Assembly (NCBI GenBank): GCA_047517345.1
Contig: JAKZTB010000095.1
Span: 1 to 40,463, forward strand
Source of the DNA: GCA-2717185 sp047517345
Lineage (GTDB): Bacteria > Pseudomonadota > Alphaproteobacteria > UBA8366 > GCA-2717185
Direction: 5' to 3'
Length of the DNA stretch: 40,463 nucleotides
In this document: piece after piece, positions 1-7,920 of the stretch
Layout of the letters: the number at the start of each line of letters is the position of its first letter
Numbering within the stretch: position 1 is the stretch's first letter
Position numbers and translations under genes: made by a program
The notes under the pieces: generated by a model
Told to the model about the DNA's origin: nothing
Database searches by the model: none
What the model saw: the letters and a program-made list of their open reading frames with translations, nothing else

Positions 1-1
1 C

Positions 2-121
2 CGGATCTTCAAATCCTACGAAGACATCGTCGCGCTGTGCTGCCAAGCCTGGAACAACCTCATCGACCAACCATGGAAGATCATGTCCCTCGGCATGCGC
101 AAATGGGCGCATGGGTTCTGA
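2..121 (+). CDS. IS630 family transposase, C-terminal fragment (5' part outside window)
   Basis: The frame is open from the window edge to a TGA at 119-121 and encodes 39 residues. They include 'AWNNLIDQPWKIMS' and end in 'RKWAHGF', which is the typical C-terminus of IS630-type DDE transposases (several related subgroups end in a WAHGF-like motif). The catalytic DDE residues lie upstream and cannot be seen, so whether the element is intact is unknown. The tail is followed by a short AT-rich stretch with a palindrome at 137-149 that may belong to the element's end. It marks the left side of the window as a site of transposition. The assignment rests on my recognition of this tail, not on a search. 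Confidence 0.75.
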   Translation, partial: RIFKSYEDIVALCCQAWNNLIDQPWKIMSLGMRKWAHGF

Positions 122-136
122 TCAATGACCGTTGGT

Positions 137-149
137 ATTATCGGATAAT
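137..149. repeat. Short palindrome, candidate IS630 terminal repeat region
   Basis: ATTATC-G-GATAAT is a perfect 6-bp palindrome around one base, 16 bp after the transposase stop codon. IS630 elements end shortly after the transposase gene and duplicate a TA target; a TA occurs at 157-158. The matching left end lies outside the window, so this is an inference. Confidence 0.35.
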
Positions 150-234
150 TAAGGCGGTAGTCGACGTATTGGCCCTTGTGATCGCTGCGCTGTTGAAGGG
201 GCAGTTGGGGCAGCACAGATAAAGGTTTTGAACC

Positions 235-1164
235 ATGACGAACGATCGCTTTGGTATCCGCTGGGGATTGGCGGGCGGCACGACACTGGCCTCCCTGGAC
301 GAAGCGCGCGACGCGGCCCAATTTGCCGAGAAATACGGTTTCGACAGTTTCTGGATTTCGCACGCCATGGGCGTTGATCCCGTTGTGGCGCTGGCCTGCA
401 TCGGCGGCGATTTTCCCGGCATCGGCGAAGTCGGCACGTCGGTCGTGCCGCTGTATGGCCGCCATCCGATCGGGCTCGCCCAGCTGGCAAGGACAGCGCA
501 GAACGCCTTGGCCGGTCGGTTCACCCTTGGGATCGGGGCCGCCTCCAGGCGCCACGCGGAGGAGGTGCTCGGTCTTTCGTGGGACAAGCCGTTCTCCTAC
601 ACGCGAGAGTTCGTGGACGCGTTGGAGCCGTTGCTGGCCGGTGAGCAGGCAGATACTGACGGCGAACATATTTCCGCACACGCCAAGCTCGGGATTGAAG
701 CGCGACCGACACCGATATTGCTGGCGGCGCTCGGCCCGCGGATGTTGCGGTTTGCTGGTGGCAGGCTGCAGGGCACGACGCTGGGTCAATGCGGGCCGCG
801 GACAATAGCGTCCTACATCCTGCCGCACCTCCTGGCCGGCGCGGAGAAAGCCGGCCGTAGCGACGGTCCGCGCATCATGGCGCTGGTGCGGATCTGCGTC
901 ACAGACGATATTGCGGGGGCGAAGGTTCTGGCGCGGGAAATCGCTGCGCGTTACCAGTCGAACCCCTCCTATGCCAACGCCACCAAGCACGAAGGTCTCG
1001 ATGACGCCGCCGACCTGCACTTGATCGGGAGCTGGCAGCAGGTGCTGGACGGGCTGGCGGAATACGCCGTGGCCGGAGCCACCGATTTGCGCATACAGGT
1101 CGCGGCGCACGATGATATGTCTCGCAAGACGACATATGACGCCCTGGCGGAATATCTTTCCTAA
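235..1164 (+). CDS. LLM class flavin-dependent oxidoreductase (luciferase-like)
   Basis: The 309-residue protein has the TIM-barrel pattern of bacterial luciferase-like (LLM) flavin-dependent oxidoreductases: an N-terminal strand 'FGIRWGLAG', the alternating helix 'EKYGFDSFWISHAM', and the conserved 'LAGRFTLGIGAAS' segment around residues 94-107 that lines the flavin site. Members use reduced FMN or F420 and mostly oxidise or desulfonate small organics. The substrate cannot be told from sequence. It starts at ATG 235 after a weak AAAGG. It stands alone, 91 bp before the dioxygenase on the same strand, and may be co-transcribed with it. It is the first of three LLM proteins in the window and is shorter than the other two. 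Confidence 0.85.
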   Translation: MTNDRFGIRWGLAGGTTLASLDEARDAAQFAEKYGFDSFWISHAMGVDPVVALACIGGDFPGIGEVGTSVVPLYGRHPIGLAQLARTAQNALAGRFTLGIGAASRRHAEEVLGLSWDKPFSYTREFVDALEPLLAGEQADTDGEHISAHAKLGIEARPTPILLAALGPRMLRFAGGRLQGTTLGQCGPRTIASYILPHLLAGAEKAGRSDGPRIMALVRICVTDDIAGAKVLAREIAARYQSNPSYANATKHEGLDDAADLHLIGSWQQVLDGLAEYAVAGATDLRIQVAAHDDMSRKTTYDALAEYLS

Positions 1165-1255
1165 ATCCTGCGCAACCTTGCGCCGCGCCGCCGCCTTTTC
1201 TTCGGGGCCACGGAAATTCTAAGATAATCCGTCTTCATTGCAGGGAGGTCCCGCC

Positions 1256-2128
1256 ATGCCCGTCAGGTTCCGCCAGGTCGGCCCGTGCTTCGCTGGCGAG
1301 GTCGAAGGCGTCGATATGACCAAGCCGCTGTCATCGGAGGATGCGGCCGCGATCCATGCCGGCATGGACCAGTACGCTGTCCTGACGATCCGCGAGCAGC
1401 CGATGACATCGGATCAGCAACTCGCCTTCACGCTCAGCCTGGGCGAGATCGAACCCCCGTCGCGGGCGACCCTGCGCGACGAGAGCGACTACCGCCTGCC
1501 GAACACCTTCGCGGACGTGTCGAACCTGGACAAGGAGAACAAGCCCATGGCGCGGGACGACCGACGGCGGCTGTTCGCCATCGGCAACCGGCTCTGGCAT
1601 TCCGACAGCTCGTTCAAGAAGATCCCCGCAAAATACTCGCTGCTGCACGCACTCAGCATTCCATCGAAGGGCGGCAATACCGAGTTCGCCGATATGCGCG
1701 CGGCCTACGACGCGCTCGACGACGAAACCCGGGAAGAGGTCGAGGGGCTGGTATGCGAGCATTCGCAGATCTTCTCGCGCCAGCAATGCGGGTTCTTCGA
1801 CCTGACGGACGCGGAGCGCGAGAGGTTCGCGCCGGCGCTACAGACACTGGTGCGGACCCATCCGGTTACGGGCCGCAAGTCGCTGTATCTGGCCTCGCAT
1901 GCCGGCGCCATCGTCGGCTGGCCGGTGCCGGAAGCGCGGCTGTTCCTGCGCGACCTGATCGAGCATGCGACGCAGCGACAGTTTGTCTACGCCCATGAAT
2001 GGCGGGTCGGCGATCTGGTCATCTGGGACAACCGGCAGGTCATGCACCGCGCGCGGGCCTTCCCGGTCGACCAGCCGCGCGACATGCGCCGTACGACCCT
2101 CGCAGGTGACGGACCGACCGTGGAGTAG
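1256..2128 (+). CDS. TauD/TfdA family Fe(II)/2-oxoglutarate dioxygenase
   Basis: The start is ATG 1256 because a strong AGGGAGG lies 8 bases upstream; an earlier in-frame TTG at 1238 would put that site inside the gene. The 290-residue product has the facial triad of this family: H115-x-D117 in 'LWHSDSSF' and distal H264 in 'QVMHRAR', preceded by the family's 'DLVIWDNR' strand. A late arginine in 'DMRRTTLAGDG' probably binds the 2-oxoglutarate carboxylate. TauD/TfdA enzymes hydroxylate carbon next to a sulfonate, ether or amine and release sulfite, phenol or similar. 'FxIGNRLWHSDSSF' resembles the TfdA branch (2,4-D dioxygenase) and its unassigned relatives more than TauD proper. The substrate is unknown. 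A second paralogue lies at 32201-33073. Confidence 0.88.
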   Translation: MPVRFRQVGPCFAGEVEGVDMTKPLSSEDAAAIHAGMDQYAVLTIREQPMTSDQQLAFTLSLGEIEPPSRATLRDESDYRLPNTFADVSNLDKENKPMARDDRRRLFAIGNRLWHSDSSFKKIPAKYSLLHALSIPSKGGNTEFADMRAAYDALDDETREEVEGLVCEHSQIFSRQQCGFFDLTDAERERFAPALQTLVRTHPVTGRKSLYLASHAGAIVGWPVPEARLFLRDLIEHATQRQFVYAHEWRVGDLVIWDNRQVMHRARAFPVDQPRDMRRTTLAGDGPTVE

Positions 2129-2133
2129 GGGGC

Positions 2134-3342
2134 TTAAAGTTTCAGCGACAGTTTCCGCGCCGCGGTGATCGCGCATAGGGCGAGCGTCATGAAGACCGCA
2201 GCGGCGGCGAACACCATCGCCGGCATACCCTGGTCGAGCAGCCAGCCGAACAGCAGCGGCGTAATCCCCGAACCGACGGCGAAGCCGACGAAGACGAAGC
2301 CGAAGACCTTGCCGGTCTGGCCCGGCGGGGTCATGGCGCGGACCATCAGGTCGCGCGGCGGCAGCACGATGCCGAGACCGATGCCGACGATTGTCATAAT
2401 TGCGACCAGGACGAAGGCATGTAGCCCAGTGATCAGTGGCATGAGCACGAAGGCCCCAGCCAGGATCATCGCACCGGCTGCTGTGATTCCATGCCGCTGG
2501 TAACGGTCGACGATCAGGACGGCGATGAGGATGCCGCCGACGATTCCGAACAGGTGACCGGTCAGCGCTGTGTTCGCGATATCGACGCTGACGCCGTGCA
2601 GGTTGATGAGGCTGCTCGCTGTGAAGGCGACCAGCCCGCCGCTGGCCATCCCGTAGAACACGAAAAAACTGAGGAACAGCAGTACCGGTGCGGTCAGCAG
2701 CAAGCGGAGCCCGCGTTTCTCCGTCGTCGCCCTTGCGGCTTCCTTTGGCGTGTCCGCGCTTTCGCCGACAAACATGCCGCTACGCACCAGCATCAAACTC
2801 CAGACGGCAAGGCCGACGAGACCCACGGCGATGAACGCGGTGCGCCAGTCCGTAAATTTGGCGATGGCCAGCATCGTCAGAGGGGCGCAAGCGCCGCCGA
2901 GGAAGCCAGCGAAGGTATGGATCGAGAAGGCGCGCCCCAGCCGCCTTTCGCTGATGGAACCGGACAGGATGGAGTAGTCGGCTGGATGGAAAACGCTGTT
3001 GCCGAGCCCTGCGAAAACCGCCAGGACGAGCAGCACCCAATAGGCGTCGGCGAAGCCGATGAGCGTGACCGCCGCCGCGTTAAGCCCAAATCCGGCAAGC
3101 AGAACGCGCCGCGGACCAAAATGGTCGACCATGAATCCGACTGGCGATTGCGCAAACCCGCCCAGGACGCTGTAGGCGGTCATCGCCAGTCCGAGCTCCG
3201 CGTAACTGACCCCGAAATCCTCCTTGAGGAACAGGAACATCGCCGGCAGTGCCAAAAAATAAAAATGGCTGAGGAAATGCCCCGAACTGATCAGCCCGAT
3301 AATCCAGCTGTCGTGCCGCGGCCGCTCAAGGACGGCCTCCAT
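2134..3342 (-). CDS. MFS transporter
   Basis: This 402-residue protein is almost wholly hydrophobic, with about 12 membrane segments. The major facilitator loop 2-3 motif is at residues 69-80 ('GFMVDHFGPRRV'). The mid-protein loop (about residues 195-212, 'ESADTPKEAARATTEKRG') is charged and cytoplasmic, as expected between the two six-helix halves. The ATG at 3342 is preceded by AGGAG at a good distance. It converges on the dioxygenase gene, the two stop codons being only 5 bp apart. It probably moves a small organic anion or drug-like molecule across the inner membrane; the substrate cannot be read from the sequence. Confidence 0.9.
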   Translation of the reverse strand: MEAVLERPRHDSWIIGLISSGHFLSHFYFLALPAMFLFLKEDFGVSYAELGLAMTAYSVLGGFAQSPVGFMVDHFGPRRVLLAGFGLNAAAVTLIGFADAYWVLLVLAVFAGLGNSVFHPADYSILSGSISERRLGRAFSIHTFAGFLGGACAPLTMLAIAKFTDWRTAFIAVGLVGLAVWSLMLVRSGMFVGESADTPKEAARATTEKRGLRLLLTAPVLLFLSFFVFYGMASGGLVAFTASSLINLHGVSVDIANTALTGHLFGIVGGILIAVLIVDRYQRHGITAAGAMILAGAFVLMPLITGLHAFVLVAIMTIVGIGLGIVLPPRDLMVRAMTPPGQTGKVFGFVFVGFAVGSGITPLLFGWLLDQGMPAMVFAAAAVFMTLALCAITAARKLSLKL

Positions 3343-3472
3343 GATTACTCCTGCGTGCGGTAAGCGAAGGGGGCCGAATTTGCGCCGTCAGCGAAGCGGG
3401 TGCAGGTCCGAATCGACGTTTTTTATCAAGGTGGTATGGTCGGTCAAAGACTCACTCCAGACCAATCCTACT

Positions 3473-4684
3473 TCATAATCCCAACTGCGCCTTGGCGATG
3501 ATGTTGTGCTGAATTTCGTTCGAGCCGGAATAGATCGTCACCTTGCGATTATGAAGATAGGCCGGCGTGACGCCATTCGCGTACTCCGCGCCGATCGGCG
3601 GCTCGTTCCAACCCTGGCTGAGCGCGTTCAGCAGATACGGATTGGCGTAGTAGCCGACGGCCCTCATCTTGAGTTCGGTTAGCCGCTGGTGAATTTCCGA
3701 ATTGCGGATTTTGAACACGTTGGCCTCGGTGCCGAGCGCCTTGCTGCCGAGCTCCCCATTCTTCGACATTTTGTCGAGGGCGCGCAGGTTGAACGCTTCC
3801 AGCGTGCGCAGTTCGAGCTCGACCTTGGCGATCTCGCGGGCGAAGTCCGGGTCTTCCGCCAGCGGCCGACCGCCGCTCATCTCGTCGTTGGCGATCTGCT
3901 TCAGCTGCCGGAGCAGCGTCTTGTGCGTGCCGAGCGAGCCGCCGGACATGCGTTCGTGCGCCAGCAGGTACTTGCCGATCGTCCAGCCCTTGTCGACTTC
4001 GCCGATCGTGTTCTCGACGGGCACGCGGACGTCGGTGAAGAACACCATGTTGGTCTCGTGCAGCCCGTCCATCAGGTAAATCGGCCGGATCTCGATGCCG
4101 GGCGTACTGAGGTCGACCAGGACGAAGGTGATGCCTTCCTGTTTCTTGCCTTCGCTCGACGTGCGCACGAGCATGAAACACCAGTCGGCCCAGTGCGCCT
4201 TGGTCGTCCAGGTCTTCGTCCCATTGATGATCCAGTGGTCGCCGTCGCGTTCCGCACGGGTCTGCAGGGAGGCCAAATCGGAGCCTGAACCCGGTTCGGA
4301 ATAGCCCTGGCACCAGACATGCTCGGCCGACAGCATCGGTGGCAGGAAGCGCTTGCGCTGCGCTTCGGTGCCGAAGCTGATCAGCACGGGGCCGCACATG
4401 TTGAGGCCAAAGGTGACCAGCCGCGGCGCCCCGGAATAGCCCAGTTCTTCGTCGAAGATGTATTTTTGTGTAAGCGACCAGCCGGGACCGCCATATTCCT
4501 TGGGCCAGTTCGGCGCGACCCAGCCTTTCTCGTAGAGGATTTTGTGCCAGCCGATGACGTCCTCGCGCTTCATTTCGATACCGTTCTCGACTTTATATTT
4601 GAGTTCCTTCGGCGTCGCCTCGCGCAGATAAGTGCGGACCTCGTCGCGGAATGTTGCGTCATCGGCGGTAAAGGCGACGTCCAT
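3473..4684 (-). CDS. Acyl-CoA dehydrogenase family protein
   Basis: I chose ATG 4684 (403 residues) because GAGGAA lies 8 bases upstream and the product then begins 'MDVAFTADDATFRDEVRTYL', a normal acyl-CoA dehydrogenase N-terminus; the open frame runs further up to 4795 without family similarity. The FAD-binding signature 'YSEPGSGSDL' is at residues 128-137, 'GTKTWTT' at 155-161, and the C-terminal nucleotide-binding motif 'YSGSNEIQHNII' is intact. The enzyme oxidises an acyl-CoA to the enoyl-CoA and passes electrons to ETF. Its type, with 'NWPKEYGGPGWS' near residue 59, is common in sterol and aromatic-acid degradation clusters. No acyl-CoA ligase, ETF or second ACAD subunit is nearby. Confidence 0.92.
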   Translation of the reverse strand: MDVAFTADDATFRDEVRTYLREATPKELKYKVENGIEMKREDVIGWHKILYEKGWVAPNWPKEYGGPGWSLTQKYIFDEELGYSGAPRLVTFGLNMCGPVLISFGTEAQRKRFLPPMLSAEHVWCQGYSEPGSGSDLASLQTRAERDGDHWIINGTKTWTTKAHWADWCFMLVRTSSEGKKQEGITFVLVDLSTPGIEIRPIYLMDGLHETNMVFFTDVRVPVENTIGEVDKGWTIGKYLLAHERMSGGSLGTHKTLLRQLKQIANDEMSGGRPLAEDPDFAREIAKVELELRTLEAFNLRALDKMSKNGELGSKALGTEANVFKIRNSEIHQRLTELKMRAVGYYANPYLLNALSQGWNEPPIGAEYANGVTPAYLHNRKVTIYSGSNEIQHNIIAKAQLGL

Positions 4685-4763
4685 GAGCGTGGTTCCTCGC
4701 GGTGTTTCGGCGGCAAGCTCATCTTGCGTCATTTCACCTGAACGGACAAACCGAGTGGCCAAA

Positions 4764-4780
4764 TCGCATGTTTCATGCGA
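4764..4780. promoter_or_regulatory. 17-bp palindrome in divergent promoter region, candidate operator
   Basis: TCGCATG-TTT-CATGCGA is a perfect inverted repeat with 7-bp arms. It lies in the 131-bp gap between the divergent acyl-CoA dehydrogenase (start 4684) and nitroreductase (start 4816), 36 bp before the nitroreductase start, where an operator controlling one or both genes would be expected. Neither neighbour encodes a regulator, so the binding protein is unknown. Function is inferred only from symmetry and position. Confidence 0.5.
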
Positions 4781-4815
4781 CCGTCCGGCCGCCACAAATG
4801 CCAGAGAGGATGCCC

Positions 4816-5460
4816 ATGACTAACTTCGATCTCACGATGACCGACGCGCTGCTGTCGACGACGCGGGCGGTACGCAAGCGGCTCGATATGGAGCGGCCTG
4901 TCGAGCAGTCGGTGATCATGGACTGCATCGGCCTGTCGCAGCAGGCCCCGACCGGCTCCAACCGGCAAGGCTGGCGCTGGGTCGTGGTGACGGATGCGGA
5001 CAAGCGCAAGGTATTGGGCGAGCTGTACCGCCAGGGGGTCGGCTCCTACTTGACGTCAGCGAAGACCGAAGCCGAGGAACGCGGCGCAGCGCAGGACGCA
5101 CGCGTATTCGATTCCGCGCAGTATCTCGCCGACCGGATGCAGGACGCGCCGGTGCATGTCATCCCCTGCATCGAGGCCGGCCACATCCCGGCCGACGCGC
5201 CTCGCCGCGCTTGGATCGGATTGGGCGGGTCGATTTTCCCCGCGATCTGGAGCTTCCAGTTGGCGCTCCGTGCGCGCGGACTCGGTTCGTGCCTGACGAC
5301 TCTACATCTGGCGTATGAGAAGGAAGCGGCGGACCTGCTCGGCATTCCGGAGACGATGGCTCAGATCGCGCTGCTGCCAGTCGCGTACACGAAGGGGACG
5401 GACTTCAAGCTCGCAAAGCGCGGTCCGGTGGACGACATCGTCCATTGGGAAAGCTGGTAA
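4816..5460 (+). CDS. Nitroreductase family protein (FMN-dependent)
   Basis: ATG 4816 follows GAGAGG by 6 bases and gives 214 residues, usual for the family; the frame is open upstream to 4702 but without similarity. The N-terminal 'STTRAVRKRLD' (residues 14-24) matches the FMN-phosphate-binding 'R-x-x-R' helix, and 'APTGSNRQGWRW' (45-56) matches the second FMN contact. 'LGSCLTTLHL' towards the C-terminus corresponds to the glycine-rich strand that caps the flavin. These enzymes reduce nitroaromatics, quinones or enones with NAD(P)H, and some members carry out dehalogenation. It is divergent from the acyl-CoA dehydrogenase and shares a palindromic intergenic region with it. The aldo/keto reductase follows after 200 bp. 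Confidence 0.88.
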   Translation: MTNFDLTMTDALLSTTRAVRKRLDMERPVEQSVIMDCIGLSQQAPTGSNRQGWRWVVVTDADKRKVLGELYRQGVGSYLTSAKTEAEERGAAQDARVFDSAQYLADRMQDAPVHVIPCIEAGHIPADAPRRAWIGLGGSIFPAIWSFQLALRARGLGSCLTTLHLAYEKEAADLLGIPETMAQIALLPVAYTKGTDFKLAKRGPVDDIVHWESW

Positions 5461-5478
5461 CACTCATTCACCTAACCG

Positions 5479-5574
5479 GTCATCCCGGACTACGATCCGG
5501 GGTCCAGCCTCCAACCAACACCATTGCAGCCTGGTTCCCGGATCGGCAGCGCTGCGCGCCTTGTCCGGGACGAC
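5479..5574. repeat. Dispersed palindromic element, copy A (nested hairpins)
   Basis: The outer arms GTCATCCCGGA (5479-5489) and TCCGGGACGAC (5564-5574) are complementary except at one position. The inner arms TCCGGGGTCCAG (5496-5507) and CTGGTTCCCGGA (5531-5542) pair at 10 of 12 positions, and each half folds on itself (CCCGGA with TCCGGG). It occupies the gap between nitroreductase and aldo/keto reductase genes. Copies with other stem sequences lie at 16284-16389 and 29685-29773. No open reading frame is inside. This kind of intergenic repeat is common in alphaproteobacteria. Confidence 0.75.
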
Positions 5575-5660
5575 GGGTTGTGGATTCGACAGAGACGGGT
5601 TCGGACGTTAAAGAATCGGGCCTTGGCGCACCTCGCGCCGAACGGACGGGGACGACTACG

Positions 5661-6587
5661 ATGGAAAAACGCAAGTTGGGCCGGACGGGCCTTGAAGTAT
5701 CGGCGCTCGGATTTGGCGGCGGACCGGTGGGATTTCTCGGCACCGAGCAACAGCGGGTGACGGATATCCTGAACTATCTGCTGGACAACGGCGTCAATTT
5801 CATCGACACGGCTGCCGGCTATCCGGGGTCCGAGGAAGCGATCGGCAACGCCGTCAGCCATCGCCGCGACGATTATGTGCTGGTTTCGAAATGTGGCCGG
5901 GCGTTCGACGATCTGGATGGTGAGGCGTGGTCGCCGACCGTGATCGGACAGACCGTCGACCGCGCCCTGCGGCGGCTGAAAACCGACCGACTGGACGTCA
6001 TGTTGCTGCATTCCTGCGACCAGGAAGTGTTGGAAAAGGGCGAGGCGGTCGCGGCGCTGGTCAAGGCGCGCGACGCCGGCAAGATCCGCCATGTCGGTTA
6101 TTCGGGCGACAACGAGGCGGTCGTCTACGCCACAGGATTGGACGCGGTCGACGTGGTCGAAACCTCCGTCAATATTTGCGATCAGGCCAATATCGGCAGT
6201 CTGCTGCCGGAAGCGCAGCGCCGCGACATCGGCGTTATCGTCAAGCGGCCGGTCGCCAACGCGGCCTGGCTGGGCGTCGGCCAGCAGCCGGGATTCTACG
6301 CGAACTACACGACGGGCTATGCGGAACGATTCGCGGCGATGGCGCTCGACCCCGGGAATCTCGGTTTCGGCGGTGCGGAACACTGGGCGGAGATCGCGTT
6401 GCGCTTCACCCTGGCGCAGTCGGGCGTGACGACCGCCATCGTTGGCACGACCAATCCGGACAATGCCAAGCGCAATATCGACGCGGCGGCCAAGGGCGCG
6501 CTGCCCAGTGAAGCGATCGATACGATTCGAACGGCGTTTACGGCGGCAGAATCCGCATCCGGAGAGCGTTGGCTTGGTCTGAGTTAG
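5661..6587 (+). CDS. Aldo/keto reductase
   Basis: The start at ATG 5661 gives 'MEKRKLGRTGLEVSALGFGG', the standard opening of the family; the frame upstream runs through the palindromic element and is not coding. The 308-residue protein carries the full catalytic tetrad: D49 and Y54 in 'FIDTAAGYPGSE', K77 in 'LVSKCGR', and H117 in 'MLLHSCD'. The C-terminal 'AIVGTTNPDNAKRNI' binds the NADPH phosphate. It is an (alpha/beta)8 barrel that reduces aldehydes or ketones; this subgroup resembles predicted oxidoreductases of the YajO/Tas type. It reads in the same direction as the CoA-transferase, 98 bp downstream. The substrate is unknown. Confidence 0.9.
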   Translation: MEKRKLGRTGLEVSALGFGGGPVGFLGTEQQRVTDILNYLLDNGVNFIDTAAGYPGSEEAIGNAVSHRRDDYVLVSKCGRAFDDLDGEAWSPTVIGQTVDRALRRLKTDRLDVMLLHSCDQEVLEKGEAVAALVKARDAGKIRHVGYSGDNEAVVYATGLDAVDVVETSVNICDQANIGSLLPEAQRRDIGVIVKRPVANAAWLGVGQQPGFYANYTTGYAERFAAMALDPGNLGFGGAEHWAEIALRFTLAQSGVTTAIVGTTNPDNAKRNIDAAAKGALPSEAIDTIRTAFTAAESASGERWLGLS

Positions 6588-6685
6588 TGCGCGAACTATT
6601 ATACGCGTTTGTCATACCGCGCCGCGGCCTTCCGGTCGCCTAGCGCACTTCACGGAAATCAGCGTTTATTTGAGGGAGAGAAAGT

Positions 6686-7894
6686 TTGCCTGGTCCGCTT
6701 GAGGGAATACGAATTATCGACATCACCACCGTATTGCTCGGCCCGTACGGGACTCAAATTCTGGCCGACGCCGGCGCCGACGTCATCAAGGTCGAAGGGC
6801 CGCCGACCGGCGATATCGCGCGTAACATGGGGGCGGTGAAGAACGTCAATATGGGCGGCATCTTCCTCAACGCCAACCGCAACAAGCGTTCATTGGCGCT
6901 CAACCTGAAACAGGAATCGGCAAAGGAAGTGCTCCGCAAGCTGATCCCGACTGCAGACGTTTTCGTGCACAACATGCGCCCGCAGGCGATGGCCGGTTTG
7001 GGATTCGATTACGACGCCGTCGCCGCGATCAAACCCGACATCATCTATGTCGGCGCCTACGGATTCGGCCAGGACGGACCCTACAAGGCCAAGCCGGCCT
7101 ATGACGATGCCATCCAGGCGTCATCGGGCCTCGCCAGCATGTTCCGGCGGCAGGACGGCGAGGCGCGCTACGTGCCCGCCGCAATCGCGGACAAGGTCAC
7201 CGGTTTGACGATGAGCCAGGCCGTCGCTTTCGCCCTGCTGCATAAGGAAAGGACCGGCGAAGGCCAGTTCGTAGAAGTGCCGATGCTGGAGACCATGGTG
7301 AGCTTCAATCTGGTCGAGCACATTAACGGCTGCGCCTACGACCCGCCGATCAGCGAGCTCGGCTATGCGCGCGTGATGACATCCTTTCGCCGGCCTTTCC
7401 CGACCAAGGACGGCCATGTCTGCATGCTGCCCTACAGCGACAAGCACTGGCTCAACTTCTTCACCGCCGTCGGCCGGCCGGAACTGATCGACGATGCGCG
7501 TTTCTCGAACTATCGCGCCCGCATCGGCAGCGTCGACGATCTGTACGGATTCGTCGGCGAATGCACGCCGGAACGGACCACGGCGGCGTGGGTCGAACTT
7601 TGCGAGGCGCAGCAAATTCCCTGCATGCCGATTGCCGATCTGGACGACCTGCTCAATGACGAGCACCTGAATGCGGTCGGCATGTTCGAGAAACACAAGC
7701 ATCCGACCGAGGGCGAAACTCTGCTGGTGCGCGCGCCCGTGAACTACGCCAAGACGCCGAACAGCATCCGCAGCCATGCGCCGCGCTTCGGCGAACATGG
7801 CGCCGAAGTGCTGGGCGAATTGGGCTACGACGAGGGCAGTATCGCCGAACTCATGGAGGTTGGCGCGGTTCTGCGCGATCCCGAGCTGAGGTAA
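6686..7894 (+). CDS. CaiB/BaiF (family III) CoA-transferase
   Basis: The 402-residue protein opens with 'MPGPLEGIRIIDITTVLLGP' and 'GTQILADAGADVIKVEGP' (residues 22-39), the family III signature, followed by 'NANRNKRSLALNL' and 'GLGFDYDAVAAIKPDIIYV'. These enzymes move CoA from an acyl-CoA donor to a free carboxylate through aspartyl-CoA anhydride intermediates. The start codon is TTG at 6686, supported by GAGGGAGAG a few bases upstream; no in-frame ATG is close. It would activate an organic acid without ATP and could supply substrate to the acyl-CoA dehydrogenase on the other strand. The 2-oxoglutarate oxygenase follows after 26 bp, so the two are probably one transcript. Confidence 0.92.
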   Translation: MPGPLEGIRIIDITTVLLGPYGTQILADAGADVIKVEGPPTGDIARNMGAVKNVNMGGIFLNANRNKRSLALNLKQESAKEVLRKLIPTADVFVHNMRPQAMAGLGFDYDAVAAIKPDIIYVGAYGFGQDGPYKAKPAYDDAIQASSGLASMFRRQDGEARYVPAAIADKVTGLTMSQAVAFALLHKERTGEGQFVEVPMLETMVSFNLVEHINGCAYDPPISELGYARVMTSFRRPFPTKDGHVCMLPYSDKHWLNFFTAVGRPELIDDARFSNYRARIGSVDDLYGFVGECTPERTTAAWVELCEAQQIPCMPIADLDDLLNDEHLNAVGMFEKHKHPTEGETLLVRAPVNYAKTPNSIRSHAPRFGEHGAEVLGELGYDEGSIAELMEVGAVLRDPELR

Positions 7895-7920
7895 TTCAGT
7901 TGCGATAGGGAGGGGGTGCG

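Noticed and set aside
16..1110. A 364-codon minus-strand open frame over the first luciferase-like gene
   Set aside because: The plus strand has the LLM motifs and a usable start; the antisense product is a low-complexity Arg/Gly/Pro chain and would also run through the transposase tail.
6586..6649. AGTGCGC (6586-6592) and GCGCACT (6643-6649) as a terminator after the aldo/keto reductase
   Set aside because: The arms are short, separated by 50 bp and not followed by a T run; chance in GC-rich DNA is likely.
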